64,000 nt of DNA from Haloarcula rubra (GCF_019599465.1 NZ_RKLR01000013.1:1-64000); one strand, 5' to 3'. Counted from the first letter of the stretch, positions 17,874 to 26,767 are shown. The notes: generated by a model from the sequence alone, not told the origin. Translations and numbers: made by a program.

Positions 17874-19907
17874 TCACCCCACCACCATCCAGACGGCGAG
17901 CGAAATCGTCAGGAGGACCACGACGAACTTCGCGCCGCCGCGCAGGGTCGCCTCGCGCAGATACCCCGCGATGAGCCCCGCGGAGACGGCCTGTATCGTC
18001 ACCGCGTGGAAGAACATCAGCGAGAGCAGGTCGGCGTCGACCCCGGCCAGCGACATCCCGCCGCCGGTCCGGGCCGTCTGGTCGGCGCCGAACTCCGCCA
18101 TGACGTCGATGAACTGCACTTTCAGCAACGCCATCACGCCCAGCAGGGTGACGTACGTCATCAGGACGATGGCGACCTGCATCAGCGTCCGCGACCGACG
18201 TTCCCGCGCCAGGTCGTCCTGCACCTCGCTCGCCTTCGCGGCCGTCGACAGCACCTCGGAGATGTGACTGGACGCCTCCTGGGCCTTCGTGACGAGTTTC
18301 ACCGTCCGCGCGAGTCGCGGAATCCGGTACTTGTTGTTGAACTCGATGAGCGACTCCTTGAGACTCATCCCGTAGTTGACCTTCCGGTAGATGACTCGGA
18401 ACTCGTCGGCGAGTTTGTCCGAGGACGTCTCCGAGACGGTCTTGATAGATTCGAGCGTCGTCGCGCCGGTGTCGTTGACCGTCGAGAGTTTCAGGAGGGT
18501 GTCCGAGAGGGACCCGAGCAGTGCGCGACGGGAGCGGCGGTCCCACTCGTGGAACACCGCGAGCGGCGTCACGACGAGGAACAGCGGCACGTAGCAGTAG
18601 ACGAACGTCGCCCACACCGGTCGTGCGACGACGCCGTCCCACGACACCGGGACGGCCCCGGAGAGGGCCGCCGCGCCGACCAGCGAGACGGAGGCCGGCA
18701 CGGAGAGGGCGAGGGTGTACAGCGGGTTGTCCCGGAAGAACAGGTGCGGGTTCCGCAACAGGTCGACCGTCTCCTGAAGCCCCTTCTTGCGTTCGATGCG
18801 GTCGAAGATGTGGTAGGTGCCGCTGAAGGCGGTGATGAACCCGAGGTCACGGAGGCCACGTCGACCCTGCGTCTCGAGCCACGCACTCTGCTCGCGCGGT
18901 CGGATGACCCCGTCGCCGAACTCGTCTTGCTTGACCGTCGTGACGAGGACGAGGAAGGCGGCGGCGATGAGCGGAATCAGCCCGTAGACGGTGACGTACA
19001 GCAGTAGCTCCGAGGCGTTCCCGAGCATGTTCATGATGACGAGGATGATGACGAGCAGCAAGGGGAACAGCGACAGCGTGATGTACATCTCCCCGAGGAG
19101 TTCGAGGACGTCGAGCGTCTGTTCCTGCTCCTGTTTGGCCGCTCGCATGTACTTGTGCTTCTTGTTGTCGAGGAACGAGGTCATGTCACCGCCGCTGTTG
19201 ATGACCGCGAGCATGTCGACGAGGAACTCCCGGAGTTCGTCGCTCGGTGTCTGTTCTAGCTGGTGTCGAATCGCCGTCCGGTAGTCGGTGTCCAGCGAGT
19301 TCGTCTCCCTGACGATGGCCTGGAACTCCTGTGATACCTCCCCGTAGGTGTCCTCGGCCTTCGCCATCGCCTCCAGCAGTTCGAGTTGGCTGAGGCCACC
19401 GATGGAGAGGGCGTACATGAACGACACCGAGTCAGAGAGGAGCATGTTTATCTCCCGACGGCGGGCGCTCGCACGCGAGTACGGAATCGCGAGAAGGCCT
19501 CCGAAGCCGAGTCCGAACCCGAGGCCGCCGAGGACGAAGCCGAGGACGACGACGACGAACGGCACGCGGAGCGTCCGGACGAGCGTGACGAGCGTGCTGT
19601 TCTCCGGGAGCGGGACGCCCAGTAAGGGGCCGGACAGGAAGCCGATAGTGGCGAGCAGGTAGCCGAGGGCGATACCGACGAACCAGAGAGCGACCCCCGT
19701 GACGAGACCGACACCGACGGCTCGCGAGAGGTACATCTCGACGGTCACGGGCATCCGCGCCTCGGCGAGTTTCCGCTCTACGGTCGTGACGAACTGGTCG
19801 TCGTCTTCGAACACGTAGTCGTAGACCGGGTAGAACGCGTTCCCGAGTCTGTCCGCGCCCCCCTCGAGCGTGCGGACCGTCGGGTGGTCGCCGGTCTCGG
19901 TACTCAT
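17874..19907 (-). CDS. pilC: Type IV pilus platform protein (T2SS F / PilC family)
   Basis: A 677-residue polytopic membrane protein with two T2SSF domains (about residues 150-290 and 440-590) separated and flanked by hydrophobic clusters. It is the inner-membrane platform through which the ATPase drives pilin assembly. Its length and double domain fit archaeal PilC/TadC-type proteins. It directly abuts the P1-like gene: the TAG at 19908-19910 is followed at once by the ATG at 19907, implying tight translational coupling. Confidence 0.9.
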   Translation of the reverse strand: MSTETGDHPTVRTLEGGADRLGNAFYPVYDYVFEDDDQFVTTVERKLAEARMPVTVEMYLSRAVGVGLVTGVALWFVGIALGYLLATIGFLSGPLLGVPLPENSTLVTLVRTLRVPFVVVVLGFVLGGLGFGLGFGGLLAIPYSRASARRREINMLLSDSVSFMYALSIGGLSQLELLEAMAKAEDTYGEVSQEFQAIVRETNSLDTDYRTAIRHQLEQTPSDELREFLVDMLAVINSGGDMTSFLDNKKHKYMRAAKQEQEQTLDVLELLGEMYITLSLFPLLLVIILVIMNMLGNASELLLYVTVYGLIPLIAAAFLVLVTTVKQDEFGDGVIRPREQSAWLETQGRRGLRDLGFITAFSGTYHIFDRIERKKGLQETVDLLRNPHLFFRDNPLYTLALSVPASVSLVGAAALSGAVPVSWDGVVARPVWATFVYCYVPLFLVVTPLAVFHEWDRRSRRALLGSLSDTLLKLSTVNDTGATTLESIKTVSETSSDKLADEFRVIYRKVNYGMSLKESLIEFNNKYRIPRLARTVKLVTKAQEASSHISEVLSTAAKASEVQDDLARERRSRTLMQVAIVLMTYVTLLGVMALLKVQFIDVMAEFGADQTARTGGGMSLAGVDADLLSLMFFHAVTIQAVSAGLIAGYLREATLRGGAKFVVVLLTISLAVWMVVG

Positions 19908-20303
19908 CTATGCCCCCGTCTCGTCGTCTGAGTCCGTGTCCTCGCCGGCGTCGAGCGATCGCTCGTCGTCCGACGTCTCCCCGACAGCGTCCGCTGGTCC
20001 GGGCCCCTCGTCGTCGTCGAACAGGGTATCGAGCGACCCGCTATCCGAGGGGCCGTCGTCCACGGCGGCGGGTTCGAGGTCCGTGTCGTCGCCGTCGTCG
20101 GGCACCGCGAGTGCGGCCTCGCCCGCCGGCATAGTCTCGGCTTTCGTCGCGGCGAGGTCGACGTCTTCGAGTGCGGCCACGATGGCTTTCACTCGGGATT
20201 CGGTGACCTCCTCGCCCGCGGACTCGAGGACAGCCGTGAGGTTCGATTCGTCGATCTCCGCGCCGGTCTCGTGCAGGATGAGTGCTGCGTAAACGTATTC
20301 CAT
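19908..20303 (-). CDS. Ribosomal stalk protein P1 (L12)-like paralogue
   Basis: A 131-residue protein whose first ~57 residues ([26 protein letters not shown]) closely match the N-terminal dimerisation and P0-binding domain of archaeal ribosomal protein P1 (L12E). The Ala-rich hinge is replaced by an Asp/Ser-rich acidic region. The canonical C-terminal GLGELFG-type factor-binding tail is absent or reduced to an internal [11 protein letters not shown]. No P0, L1 or L11 genes are nearby. The gene lies 6 nt after pilB and 0 nt before pilC. It probably has a non-ribosomal or bridging role; the resemblance is seen, the role inferred. Confidence 0.8.
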   Translation of the reverse strand: MEYVYAALILHETGAEIDESNLTAVLESAGEEVTESRVKAIVAALEDVDLAATKAETMPAGEAALAVPDDGDDTDLEPAAVDDGPSDSGSLDTLFDDDEGPGPADAVGETSDDERSLDAGEDTDSDDETGA

Positions 20304-20309
20304 GGTGTA

Positions 20310-22925
20310 TCACTCCGTGTCGCCGTCGGTCCGTTCGTCGCCCTGTTCCACGACCACGGGGTCGGCAAGGGGGGCCGTCCCCATCCCGTCGGCCGCCAGC
20401 CCGCTCCGTATCTCGGCGCCCTTCGCCCGCGCGTGTTCCGGCAGTGCGTCCATCAGCGAGAACGCGTCGCGGTCGCGGTACTCCTCGAAGAGTGTCCCGT
20501 CGGCGGTGTCGAGAATCTCTCTGGCCGCCTGTCGCGTCTCTGGGTCCGGGTCCGGTCGCGGGACGACCGCTTCCTTCTCCGGGTCGATGTCTATCTCGAC
20601 GCTCTCCATCTCCCGGAGGTCCGAGAGGCTCTCGCCGAGTTCCCCCCGGGCCAGCAGTGCGAGAATCGCCTCGGGGTCGTTGATGAACGCCTGCAGCGTC
20701 GCGGCGACCTCCGCGTAGTCGTTGAGGTCGCTGTCGACGAGGTACGCCAGCACGACCTTCCGCTTGAACAGTTCCGTCTGGAGGCGGTCGTGGTCCCACC
20801 CCCTGTCGAACTGTATCTCCTGGAGCGTGTTCGAGCGACCGAGTTGCAGGAACTCGTCGCTCTCGGGTTGCCACTCGAAGATGTCGCGGATGTTTATCTC
20901 GTCGTTCTCGGCGTCGTAGTGGTTGACCTCGGTTATCGTCTTGTTCCGCCGGACCTTGCGGCCCTGCACCCGGGTCTGGGTCTGAATCGAGACGAGGTCG
21001 AGGCCGGTGAACATCGTCTTCGAGACGTTGATGGGGTCCGTCGTGAACCGCTTCAGCACCTCGCCGACGGAGTCGGCGTGGAACGTCGTCAGCGTCGTGT
21101 GCCCCGTCGACATGATCTGGAACAGCGTGCGGCCCTCCTCGCCGCGGACCTCGCCCATGACGATGAACTCCGGCCGCTGGCGGAGCGCCGCTTCCAGCAG
21201 GTCGAACTCGTCGACGTCGCCCACGTCGTCCTCGCCGAAGGAGGGGCGGGTGACGCTGGCGACCCAGTTGCGCTGTGGCAACTCGACCTCGCGGGTGTCC
21301 TCGATGGAGACTATCTTCGAGTTCGAGGGGATGAACAGCGAGACGGCGTTCAGACTCGTCGTCTTCCCGGACGCCGTCCCACCGGCGAAGATGAGGCTCC
21401 GGTTGTTCTCGATGGCGAGCCAGAGGAACGCCATCTCCTCCAGCGAGAACGTGTTCCAGTTGATGAGGTCGATGGGGGTGAACGGGACGTCCTTGAACTG
21501 CCGAATCGTGTAGTTGGTCCCGTGGTCCGAGACCTCCCGACCCAGCGTCAACTGGGCGCGAGAGCCGTCCGGCAGCGTCGCGTCGACCTGCGGTCGCCGC
21601 TTCGAGATGCCCTTCCCCGAGCGCTGTGCGAGTTTGACGACGAAGTTGTCCAGTCCCGTCTCGTCGTGGCTGACGTTCGTGATGACGTTCTCGTACTCCG
21701 TGTGGTAGACGAAGACCGGCGAGTCGTAGCCGTCACAGGAGATGTCCTCGACGTTGACGTCGTGCTTGATGGCGTCGATGCGCTCGTAGCCGAGGAAGTC
21801 GCGCTGGAGTTCGTACAGGAGGCGCTCGACCTGTGCCTCCGTCAGCGTCCCGGCGTCCTCCTCGATGACCGCCGGTTCGGGTCGGGCCGCGAGACCCTGT
21901 AGCTCCCGATCGGAGCGCTCCACGGCCTCGCCGATGTCGAACAGGTCCTTGAACTGCCCGACGACGCTGTCGTCTCGGACGCCGTCGCGGAGGTCGTACT
22001 GGTCCAAGAGCCGGAGCGTCTCCGAGCGGATGACGTCGGCTCTGTCGGCCTCGCTGCCGTCGATGAGGGCGTCCTCGTCGGAGTACTTCACCGCCGTCCT
22101 GAGGCGGCCGGTCAGGTACTCCTTGACCCGCGCCTCGATGTCGTTCATGTACGGTTCGACGACGGTGTACTTCTTCTCGTTCTCCTTGATGGAGTGGAAG
22201 ACGACGACGCAGGCGTAGGGTTTGTTCACCCAGTAGCGCTCCACCTCGACGAAGTGACGCTTCTTCTCCATCGGGACCGCCTTCTCCAGGTCGTAGCGGT
22301 TGGCGAGCGTCGTCAGCCCGTCGTGGGTCGAGAAGAAGCTGTCCTCGTCGATCTCGGGGTTGACGTTGACCGTGCGCCGGTCGACGATGTCGTCGACGGC
22401 CGCGGCGAAGTCGCTGGCCCGCGTGAGACGGTCCTCCATCTCCTCGGGCGGGAAGCCGAGGAACGATTCCGGGTCGAACGGCTCGGCGGTCCCGTCGCCG
22501 TCGCTCGGCGGGTGGCCGTCCTCGTCGTAGTGGTACTCCCACTTGAAGTGTTCCCACGTGTACGCGTCTTTCGTGACCGGCGTGGCCGCTATCCACTCGG
22601 CGTACTGGTCGTAGAGCCGGTTTGCGTTCGCCTTCGCGTGGCCGACGCGTGCGGGGAACTCGTCCGGGTGACACCCGAGGTACGTCGCGGGCGAGAACTC
22701 TGTCGCCGCCCAGTCTCGCGTCCGGACGGGCGCATCGTCGGTCGTCTTCCTACCGAAGGCCCCGAGGACGCCGCCGTCGTCGTCGGACTGCTCCGTCTCG
22801 ACGATTCGCTCGACGTCCGCGCTGTACCCCATCTCGGCCAGCAGGTCGTCCCACGTGTACGTGCCGACCGCGACCGGGCGGTCCCGCTGGTCGTCGTCCG
22901 TGGGCGGTCCGGACGCGGACGTCAC
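20310..22925 (-). CDS. pilB: Type IV pilus assembly ATPase (T2SS E / PilB family)
   Basis: An 871-residue cytosolic hexameric ATPase. The Walker A GGTASGKTT is at about residues 515-523, followed by an Asp box (SIEDTREVEL), Walker B (FIVMGEVRGEEG) and a His box with STGHTTLTTFHAD. A long N-terminal region of about 400 residues is acidic and archaeal-specific. It powers pilus extension together with PilC. GTG 22925 is the likely start; a 19-codon frame overlaps it by GTGA and may be a leader. Confidence 0.92.
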   Translation of the reverse strand: MTSASGPPTDDDQRDRPVAVGTYTWDDLLAEMGYSADVERIVETEQSDDDGGVLGAFGRKTTDDAPVRTRDWAATEFSPATYLGCHPDEFPARVGHAKANANRLYDQYAEWIAATPVTKDAYTWEHFKWEYHYDEDGHPPSDGDGTAEPFDPESFLGFPPEEMEDRLTRASDFAAAVDDIVDRRTVNVNPEIDEDSFFSTHDGLTTLANRYDLEKAVPMEKKRHFVEVERYWVNKPYACVVVFHSIKENEKKYTVVEPYMNDIEARVKEYLTGRLRTAVKYSDEDALIDGSEADRADVIRSETLRLLDQYDLRDGVRDDSVVGQFKDLFDIGEAVERSDRELQGLAARPEPAVIEEDAGTLTEAQVERLLYELQRDFLGYERIDAIKHDVNVEDISCDGYDSPVFVYHTEYENVITNVSHDETGLDNFVVKLAQRSGKGISKRRPQVDATLPDGSRAQLTLGREVSDHGTNYTIRQFKDVPFTPIDLINWNTFSLEEMAFLWLAIENNRSLIFAGGTASGKTTSLNAVSLFIPSNSKIVSIEDTREVELPQRNWVASVTRPSFGEDDVGDVDEFDLLEAALRQRPEFIVMGEVRGEEGRTLFQIMSTGHTTLTTFHADSVGEVLKRFTTDPINVSKTMFTGLDLVSIQTQTRVQGRKVRRNKTITEVNHYDAENDEINIRDIFEWQPESDEFLQLGRSNTLQEIQFDRGWDHDRLQTELFKRKVVLAYLVDSDLNDYAEVAATLQAFINDPEAILALLARGELGESLSDLREMESVEIDIDPEKEAVVPRPDPDPETRQAAREILDTADGTLFEEYRDRDAFSLMDALPEHARAKGAEIRSGLAADGMGTAPLADPVVVEQGDERTDGDTE

Positions 22926-22981
22926 GGACCGTCACCCCGCCGTTGCGAGTCCCCACCGTTCGGATTGCTGTGTTCACTCAT
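22922..22981 (-). CDS. Possible 19-aa leader peptide coupled to pilB
   Basis: ATG 22981 opens a 19-codon frame (MSEHSNPNGGDSQRRGDGP, then TGA). Its stop overlaps the pilB GTG start by four bases. The ATG is 36 nt from the palindromic TATA region, so it is the first start on the expected transcript. It may be a coupled leader peptide. Alternatively the true pilB N-terminus begins here and a frameshift or sequence error intervenes. Confidence 0.35.
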   Translation of the reverse strand: MSEHSNPNGGDSQRRGDGP

Positions 22982-23366
22982 TGTAGTCCCGACACACTGC
23001 CCTCGGCGCCGTCGGCCACCGATAAATCGGTGCCTGACCCGGCGACGCCGGAGCGCGTGTGGCTGGGTATCACCACACACCTACACGGTGTTGGTAATGT
23101 GTGGTTTACCTGAAATTATAGACGGTATACCGCTGCTACGACCACGTCCGGGACGGCGGCCCACAGACCCACGTGTGGGAGTAGCGGGCATATACGCCAG
23201 TATCCGACGTGAGAACGAGACGTGACGAGCGAAGGCACCACGTTATCTCGGCGTCGAGCGGAACGACACCCGAATGATAGAAAACCAATACGAAATCACA
23301 GGGCAGACGAGATGGACGAGCAGTAAGCGACTACTGTACCGAGCGGCGACCGACAGAAAGTATCAG
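22982..23366. other. Intergenic region upstream of pil operon
   Basis: This 385-bp stretch holds no supported gene. Besides the TATA palindrome it contains an inverted repeat CCACACA...TGTGTGG (23073-23104) around an imperfect ACACGGTGT core, and CCCACA...TGTGGG (23160-23179). The right part, towards the RecA-fold gene, is AT-richer. The repeated CACA/TGTG arms suggest several binding sites for one regulator. Confidence 0.4.
23017..23032 (-). promoter_or_regulatory. pil operon promoter: TATA box inside a perfect palindrome
   Basis: CACCGAT and ATCGGTG are 7-bp inverted arms around AA, a 16-bp palindrome. On the minus strand it centres on GATTTATC, the only TATA-like sequence close upstream of the pil operon. 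The predicted start of transcription lies 25-27 nt downstream, near 22998, just before ATG 22981. A repressor bound here would block TBP. Confidence 0.5.
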
Positions 23367-23990
23367 TCAAGCTATATCTCGGCTGGTGTCGATGGCGACT
23401 TCCTGCGTCAGTTCGAGTTTCACCGTCTCGTCGAACGGCGCACCGCCCCGGAACTTCGGCACGATGAGGCGGTTCTCGATACTCTCGCCCCGGACCTCCG
23501 TCGAGAGCTCGAAGATGATGTCGGCGAGGTACTCGGTGACGTCGCGCTGGACGGGGACCTGCCGACCGTCGAGGCCGTGCATGACCGCGAAGCTATCTTT
23601 CTCGGCGAGTTCGTCGCGGACGTCGTTGAGGAAGTGGAGGTACTCCTGGGTGTTCCCCGTTTCGAGCATGTCGACCGTGTCGACGACGATAGTCGACTGG
23701 GCCGGACTGTCGCGGATGACCTGATACGTCTCTTTCAGCGGGCGCTCGCCGATAGCGTACAGGTCCGTGGTGTCGAGCGTCCCGCCGGCGTTCCGCATCG
23801 CGGTCCCGACCGCCCGCTTCGACCGTGCCGTGGTGAGATAGGCTGTCCGCCGCGGGGTGGTCAGCTCGTAGAGGAACTGTTCGGACTGGCTCGCCGGGTC
23901 CGCAGAGAGGAGCGCGAGGCTCCCCGGCGGGACGCCGCCGTTCAGTTTCCGGTCCAACACGTCGATGCCCGTCCGGAGGACACGCGTCAT
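23367..23990 (-). CDS. RecA-fold (RAD55/KaiC-like) protein with degenerate P-loop
   Basis: A 207-residue protein resembling haloarchaeal RAD55/KaiC-type ATPases. It has the start TGIDVLDRKLNGGVPPGSL and a Walker B-like STIVVDTVDML. The Walker A position reads LSADPASQSE, without the GK(S/T) lysine, so nucleotide hydrolysis is doubtful. It lies between the pil operon (same strand) and the pilin gene, which suggests a regulatory role in piliation. Partners unknown. Confidence 0.78.
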   Translation of the reverse strand: MTRVLRTGIDVLDRKLNGGVPPGSLALLSADPASQSEQFLYELTTPRRTAYLTTARSKRAVGTAMRNAGGTLDTTDLYAIGERPLKETYQVIRDSPAQSTIVVDTVDMLETGNTQEYLHFLNDVRDELAEKDSFAVMHGLDGRQVPVQRDVTEYLADIIFELSTEVRGESIENRLIVPKFRGGAPFDETVKLELTQEVAIDTSRDIA

Positions 23991-24437
23991 CGTCCACCCC
24001 GCTGGTCGTCACGCACTCGCTCGCACACCCGTGCGCGAGGTCCGTCACTGCTTGGTCGGTCAGTACTGTGTGGTCCCATCGATATGGGCCCTTTCGACAG
24101 TACACACGTTGTTACAGCCCCCATACGACCGACGTGGCGCGGGAAGAAACCGGCTACTACCGTAAACGGTTCTGAACAGTAGTTGAACGTTTCAGGCACA
24201 TCTATCAGAGTAACGAGGTATTTATCGAATAACAATATCCCACTGAGCGGTTGGATGAGGTGCAGCGATGGTCGAGAGTGCAAGGGAGTCGGCGCGGTGG
24301 GGAGATACGACGGCATCCGCTGGCCCGCGACGCCGCGGGCGGGACGGGTGTGCGGCCGTCGAGGACACCAGTGTCGGGCGGCGTGACGTGTCGACGCGAC
24401 TGCCGAACCGTACTCGGGAACCATCCACCACAGAACC
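23991..24437. other. Divergent intergenic region before pilA
   Basis: No supported gene in 447 bp. Near the RecA-fold gene, GTACTGT (24063-24069) and ACAGTAC (24097-24103) enclose a second inverted repeat, CCCAT-CGAT-ATGGG (24075-24088). An AT-rich patch at about 24170-24245 includes GGTATTTATCG, the best TATA candidate for pilA. It is about 215 nt before the pilA ATG, so pilA may have a long leader. Confidence 0.4.
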
Positions 24438-24854
24438 ATGCAACTACGAAACCTCAAAGCACTGTTCGCAGACGACGACGCGGTCTCACCGGTCATCGGC
24501 GTCGTGCTGATGGTCGCGATTACGGTCATCCTCGCAGCCGTCATCGGGTCGTTCGTGCTCGGGCTGGGCAGCTCGACGAGCGCGACGCCGCAGGCGAGTT
24601 TCACGTTCGACTACGATAGCGGAAACGTGACTATCGCCCACGACGGCGGTGACACCCTCAGCAAGGCAAACCTAAAAATTACGGACAGCAACAGTGACGA
24701 CCTTTCGATATCGGGGGCTGCGCCCTCGGAGATATCGGCAGGCGACGAGCTCGTGTCGAGCGGCACCTACGACTCGGGCGAGACCATCAAGGTCGTCTAC
24801 AACTCGCCGAACAGCGACAAGAGCGCGGTCCTCGCCACGTCGACGGCACCGTGA
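24438..24854 (+). CDS. pilA: Type IV pilin (PilA family)
   Basis: A 138-residue archaeal type IV pilin. The N-terminus has the classic class III signal [25 protein letters not shown], cut here short: prepilin peptidase cleaves before the SPVIG hydrophobic stretch, which forms the pilus core helix. The exposed domain is Ser/Thr/Asp-rich and beta-like. It is the major structural candidate for the machine encoded by pilB and pilC on the other strand. Confidence 0.92.
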   Translation: MQLRNLKALFADDDAVSPVIGVVLMVAITVILAAVIGSFVLGLGSSTSATPQASFTFDYDSGNVTIAHDGGDTLSKANLKITDSNSDDLSISGAAPSEISAGDELVSSGTYDSGETIKVVYNSPNSDKSAVLATSTAP

Positions 24855-24981
24855 CCGCGCACGCACAGACATAACACCAAACTGCGGTCCCGGTCCCCGT
24901 CTGGCGTTCGGTATCCGTCGTCGGTGACGGATAACTCCGGGCACAGGGGACGACGACACACGGGACACGACGAGACACACA

Positions 24982-26763
24982 ATGAACGCAGACACGACCC
25001 GACGAACCGAGGAGACGGGCACTACGACCAGCGGTCGCCGGACGACCGCACGCGGCCAGTCGGAGGTCATCGCCGTCGTCCTGTTGCTGGTCGTCGTCGT
25101 TCTGAGCCTGTCCGTCCTCGTCGCGAGCGGGACGACGGCCATCGTCGAGACGCGCGACAGAGCGGAGATAGGCGCCGCCGAACACGCGTTCGCGGCGTTC
25201 GATACCGACGTGAGCGCCGTCGCGTTCGGCCAGTCCCGCGCGAGTACCGATCTGGGCCTGCGTGCCAACGACGGCGAGGTACGGTACCACGACACCGGGT
25301 GGGTTCGCGTCGTGGTCGACAACGAGACGAGCGCCGAGGCCGTCGTCGTGAACGAGTCGCTCGGGACGGTGCAGTACAGGCAGGGCGAGACGACCATCGC
25401 GTCACAGGGTGGCGGCGTCTGGCGGCGTGACGGCGACGGGTCGGTGATGCTTTCTCGGCCCGAGTTCCACTACCGAGACCGAACCTTGACGCTCCCACTC
25501 GTCTCCATGGACGGAGAGACGGGGCTATCGAGCCGACTCGACAGCCGGCCCGACGGCGCGCCGGTCCAGCGGTACCCGAACCGGACGCTCGGGTTCTCGA
25601 ACCCGCCCGACAGCGGGTCGGTGACGGTGACGGTCCAGAGCGAGTACTACGACGCGTGGGGTCGCCACTTCGAGGCCGAGACCGACGCCATCGTGAGCTA
25701 CGACCACGCGAACGAGCGCGTGACCGTCACGTTCGTCGTCTTGCCGGGCCACACCACCTTCGACGCTGGCATCATCGCGACGTCGAGTACGGGTGAACTG
25801 GCCGTCGCGGGGACCGGCGCCTACGTGAACAGCTACGACTCCGCCGACGGGAACTACTCGCAGACTCGCTCGGCGGACGGGCTGATACAGTCGGCTGGCG
25901 ACGTCACGGCGTCGGGGAACTCGCTCGTCGACGGCGACGTCAACTCAGGGGGGACGATCGAACTGCAGGGCAGTACGACCATCAACGGAAGCGTCTACTG
26001 GACGAAGGTCCCCGAACCGGACAGCACCAAAGTATCGGGCGAGGTGAGTTCTAGCAACGGCGTACAGTCGGTGAATCCCATCGACACGTTCGTCGCGACG
26101 TACGCCCAGCGTGTCAGAGACCGGAACGACAACGACCGGACGTCGGCCATCAGCGACGAGCAACTCACGATAACGGGGTCGTCCGCCGAACTCGACGCGG
26201 GTCGGTACTACGTCCACAACGTCACGCTGGACGGCGAGTCCATGACGCTGAACACCACCGACGGCGACGTGACGGTGGTCGTTCGCGACTACGTGAAACT
26301 GGAACAGGGCGGGAATCTCACCGTCGAGGGCGACGGCATCGCTCGTCTCGTCGTCGCCGGCGAGAACGACACGACCGTCTCGCCGACGGGGCTCGGGAGC
26401 AAAGCTGTCAACTTCCACGTCGGCAAGGGCAGCGCCGTCCACGTTCCCGGCGAAGACTCGCGGCACCTCAGAGTGTACGGCAACCGGTCGTTCAACGCGA
26501 CTATCGCCGGTTCGAACAGCAACCGGGCGAGTTTCGACGGCCTCGTCTACGCGCCGGCGGGCACCGACGGGAGCGGCTACGTCTACATCAAACAGGGCGA
26601 CCTGTACGGCCTCGCCGTGACCGGTAACCTCACCGTCGGCCAGTACGGCGCCGCCCACTACGACTACGGGCTCAAGGGCAAGACCCGGATACGCTCGCCG
26701 TTCTCGGAGCTAGAGCAACTGTACGTCACAGTCCACCGAGTGCGAATCGAGTCTGGGAGCTAA
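24982..26763 (+). CDS. Large pseudopilin-like secreted protein (DUF7289/DUF7305-like)
   Basis: A 593-residue protein with a 24-residue basic leader ending ARGQ, a hydrophobic helix (about residues 27-50), and a long extracellular region with many N-x-S/T sequons. The second half (from about residue 270) has repeated short beta strands with Gly/Asn turns, like polymer-forming (bactofilin-like) or right-handed solenoid domains. It follows pilA by 127 nt. It may decorate the pilus or be a secreted cargo. Domain names are from memory. Confidence 0.75.
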   Translation: MNADTTRRTEETGTTTSGRRTTARGQSEVIAVVLLLVVVVLSLSVLVASGTTAIVETRDRAEIGAAEHAFAAFDTDVSAVAFGQSRASTDLGLRANDGEVRYHDTGWVRVVVDNETSAEAVVVNESLGTVQYRQGETTIASQGGGVWRRDGDGSVMLSRPEFHYRDRTLTLPLVSMDGETGLSSRLDSRPDGAPVQRYPNRTLGFSNPPDSGSVTVTVQSEYYDAWGRHFEAETDAIVSYDHANERVTVTFVVLPGHTTFDAGIIATSSTGELAVAGTGAYVNSYDSADGNYSQTRSADGLIQSAGDVTASGNSLVDGDVNSGGTIELQGSTTINGSVYWTKVPEPDSTKVSGEVSSSNGVQSVNPIDTFVATYAQRVRDRNDNDRTSAISDEQLTITGSSAELDAGRYYVHNVTLDGESMTLNTTDGDVTVVVRDYVKLEQGGNLTVEGDGIARLVVAGENDTTVSPTGLGSKAVNFHVGKGSAVHVPGEDSRHLRVYGNRSFNATIAGSNSNRASFDGLVYAPAGTDGSGYVYIKQGDLYGLAVTGNLTVGQYGAAHYDYGLKGKTRIRSPFSELEQLYVTVHRVRIESGS

Positions 26764-26767
26764 CACG

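Noticed and set aside
24251-24619. Open frames upstream of and overlapping pilA
   Set aside because: They run through the leader and the pilin gene in other frames, are Arg/Ser-rich, and have no protein-like features; pilA explains the coding signal.
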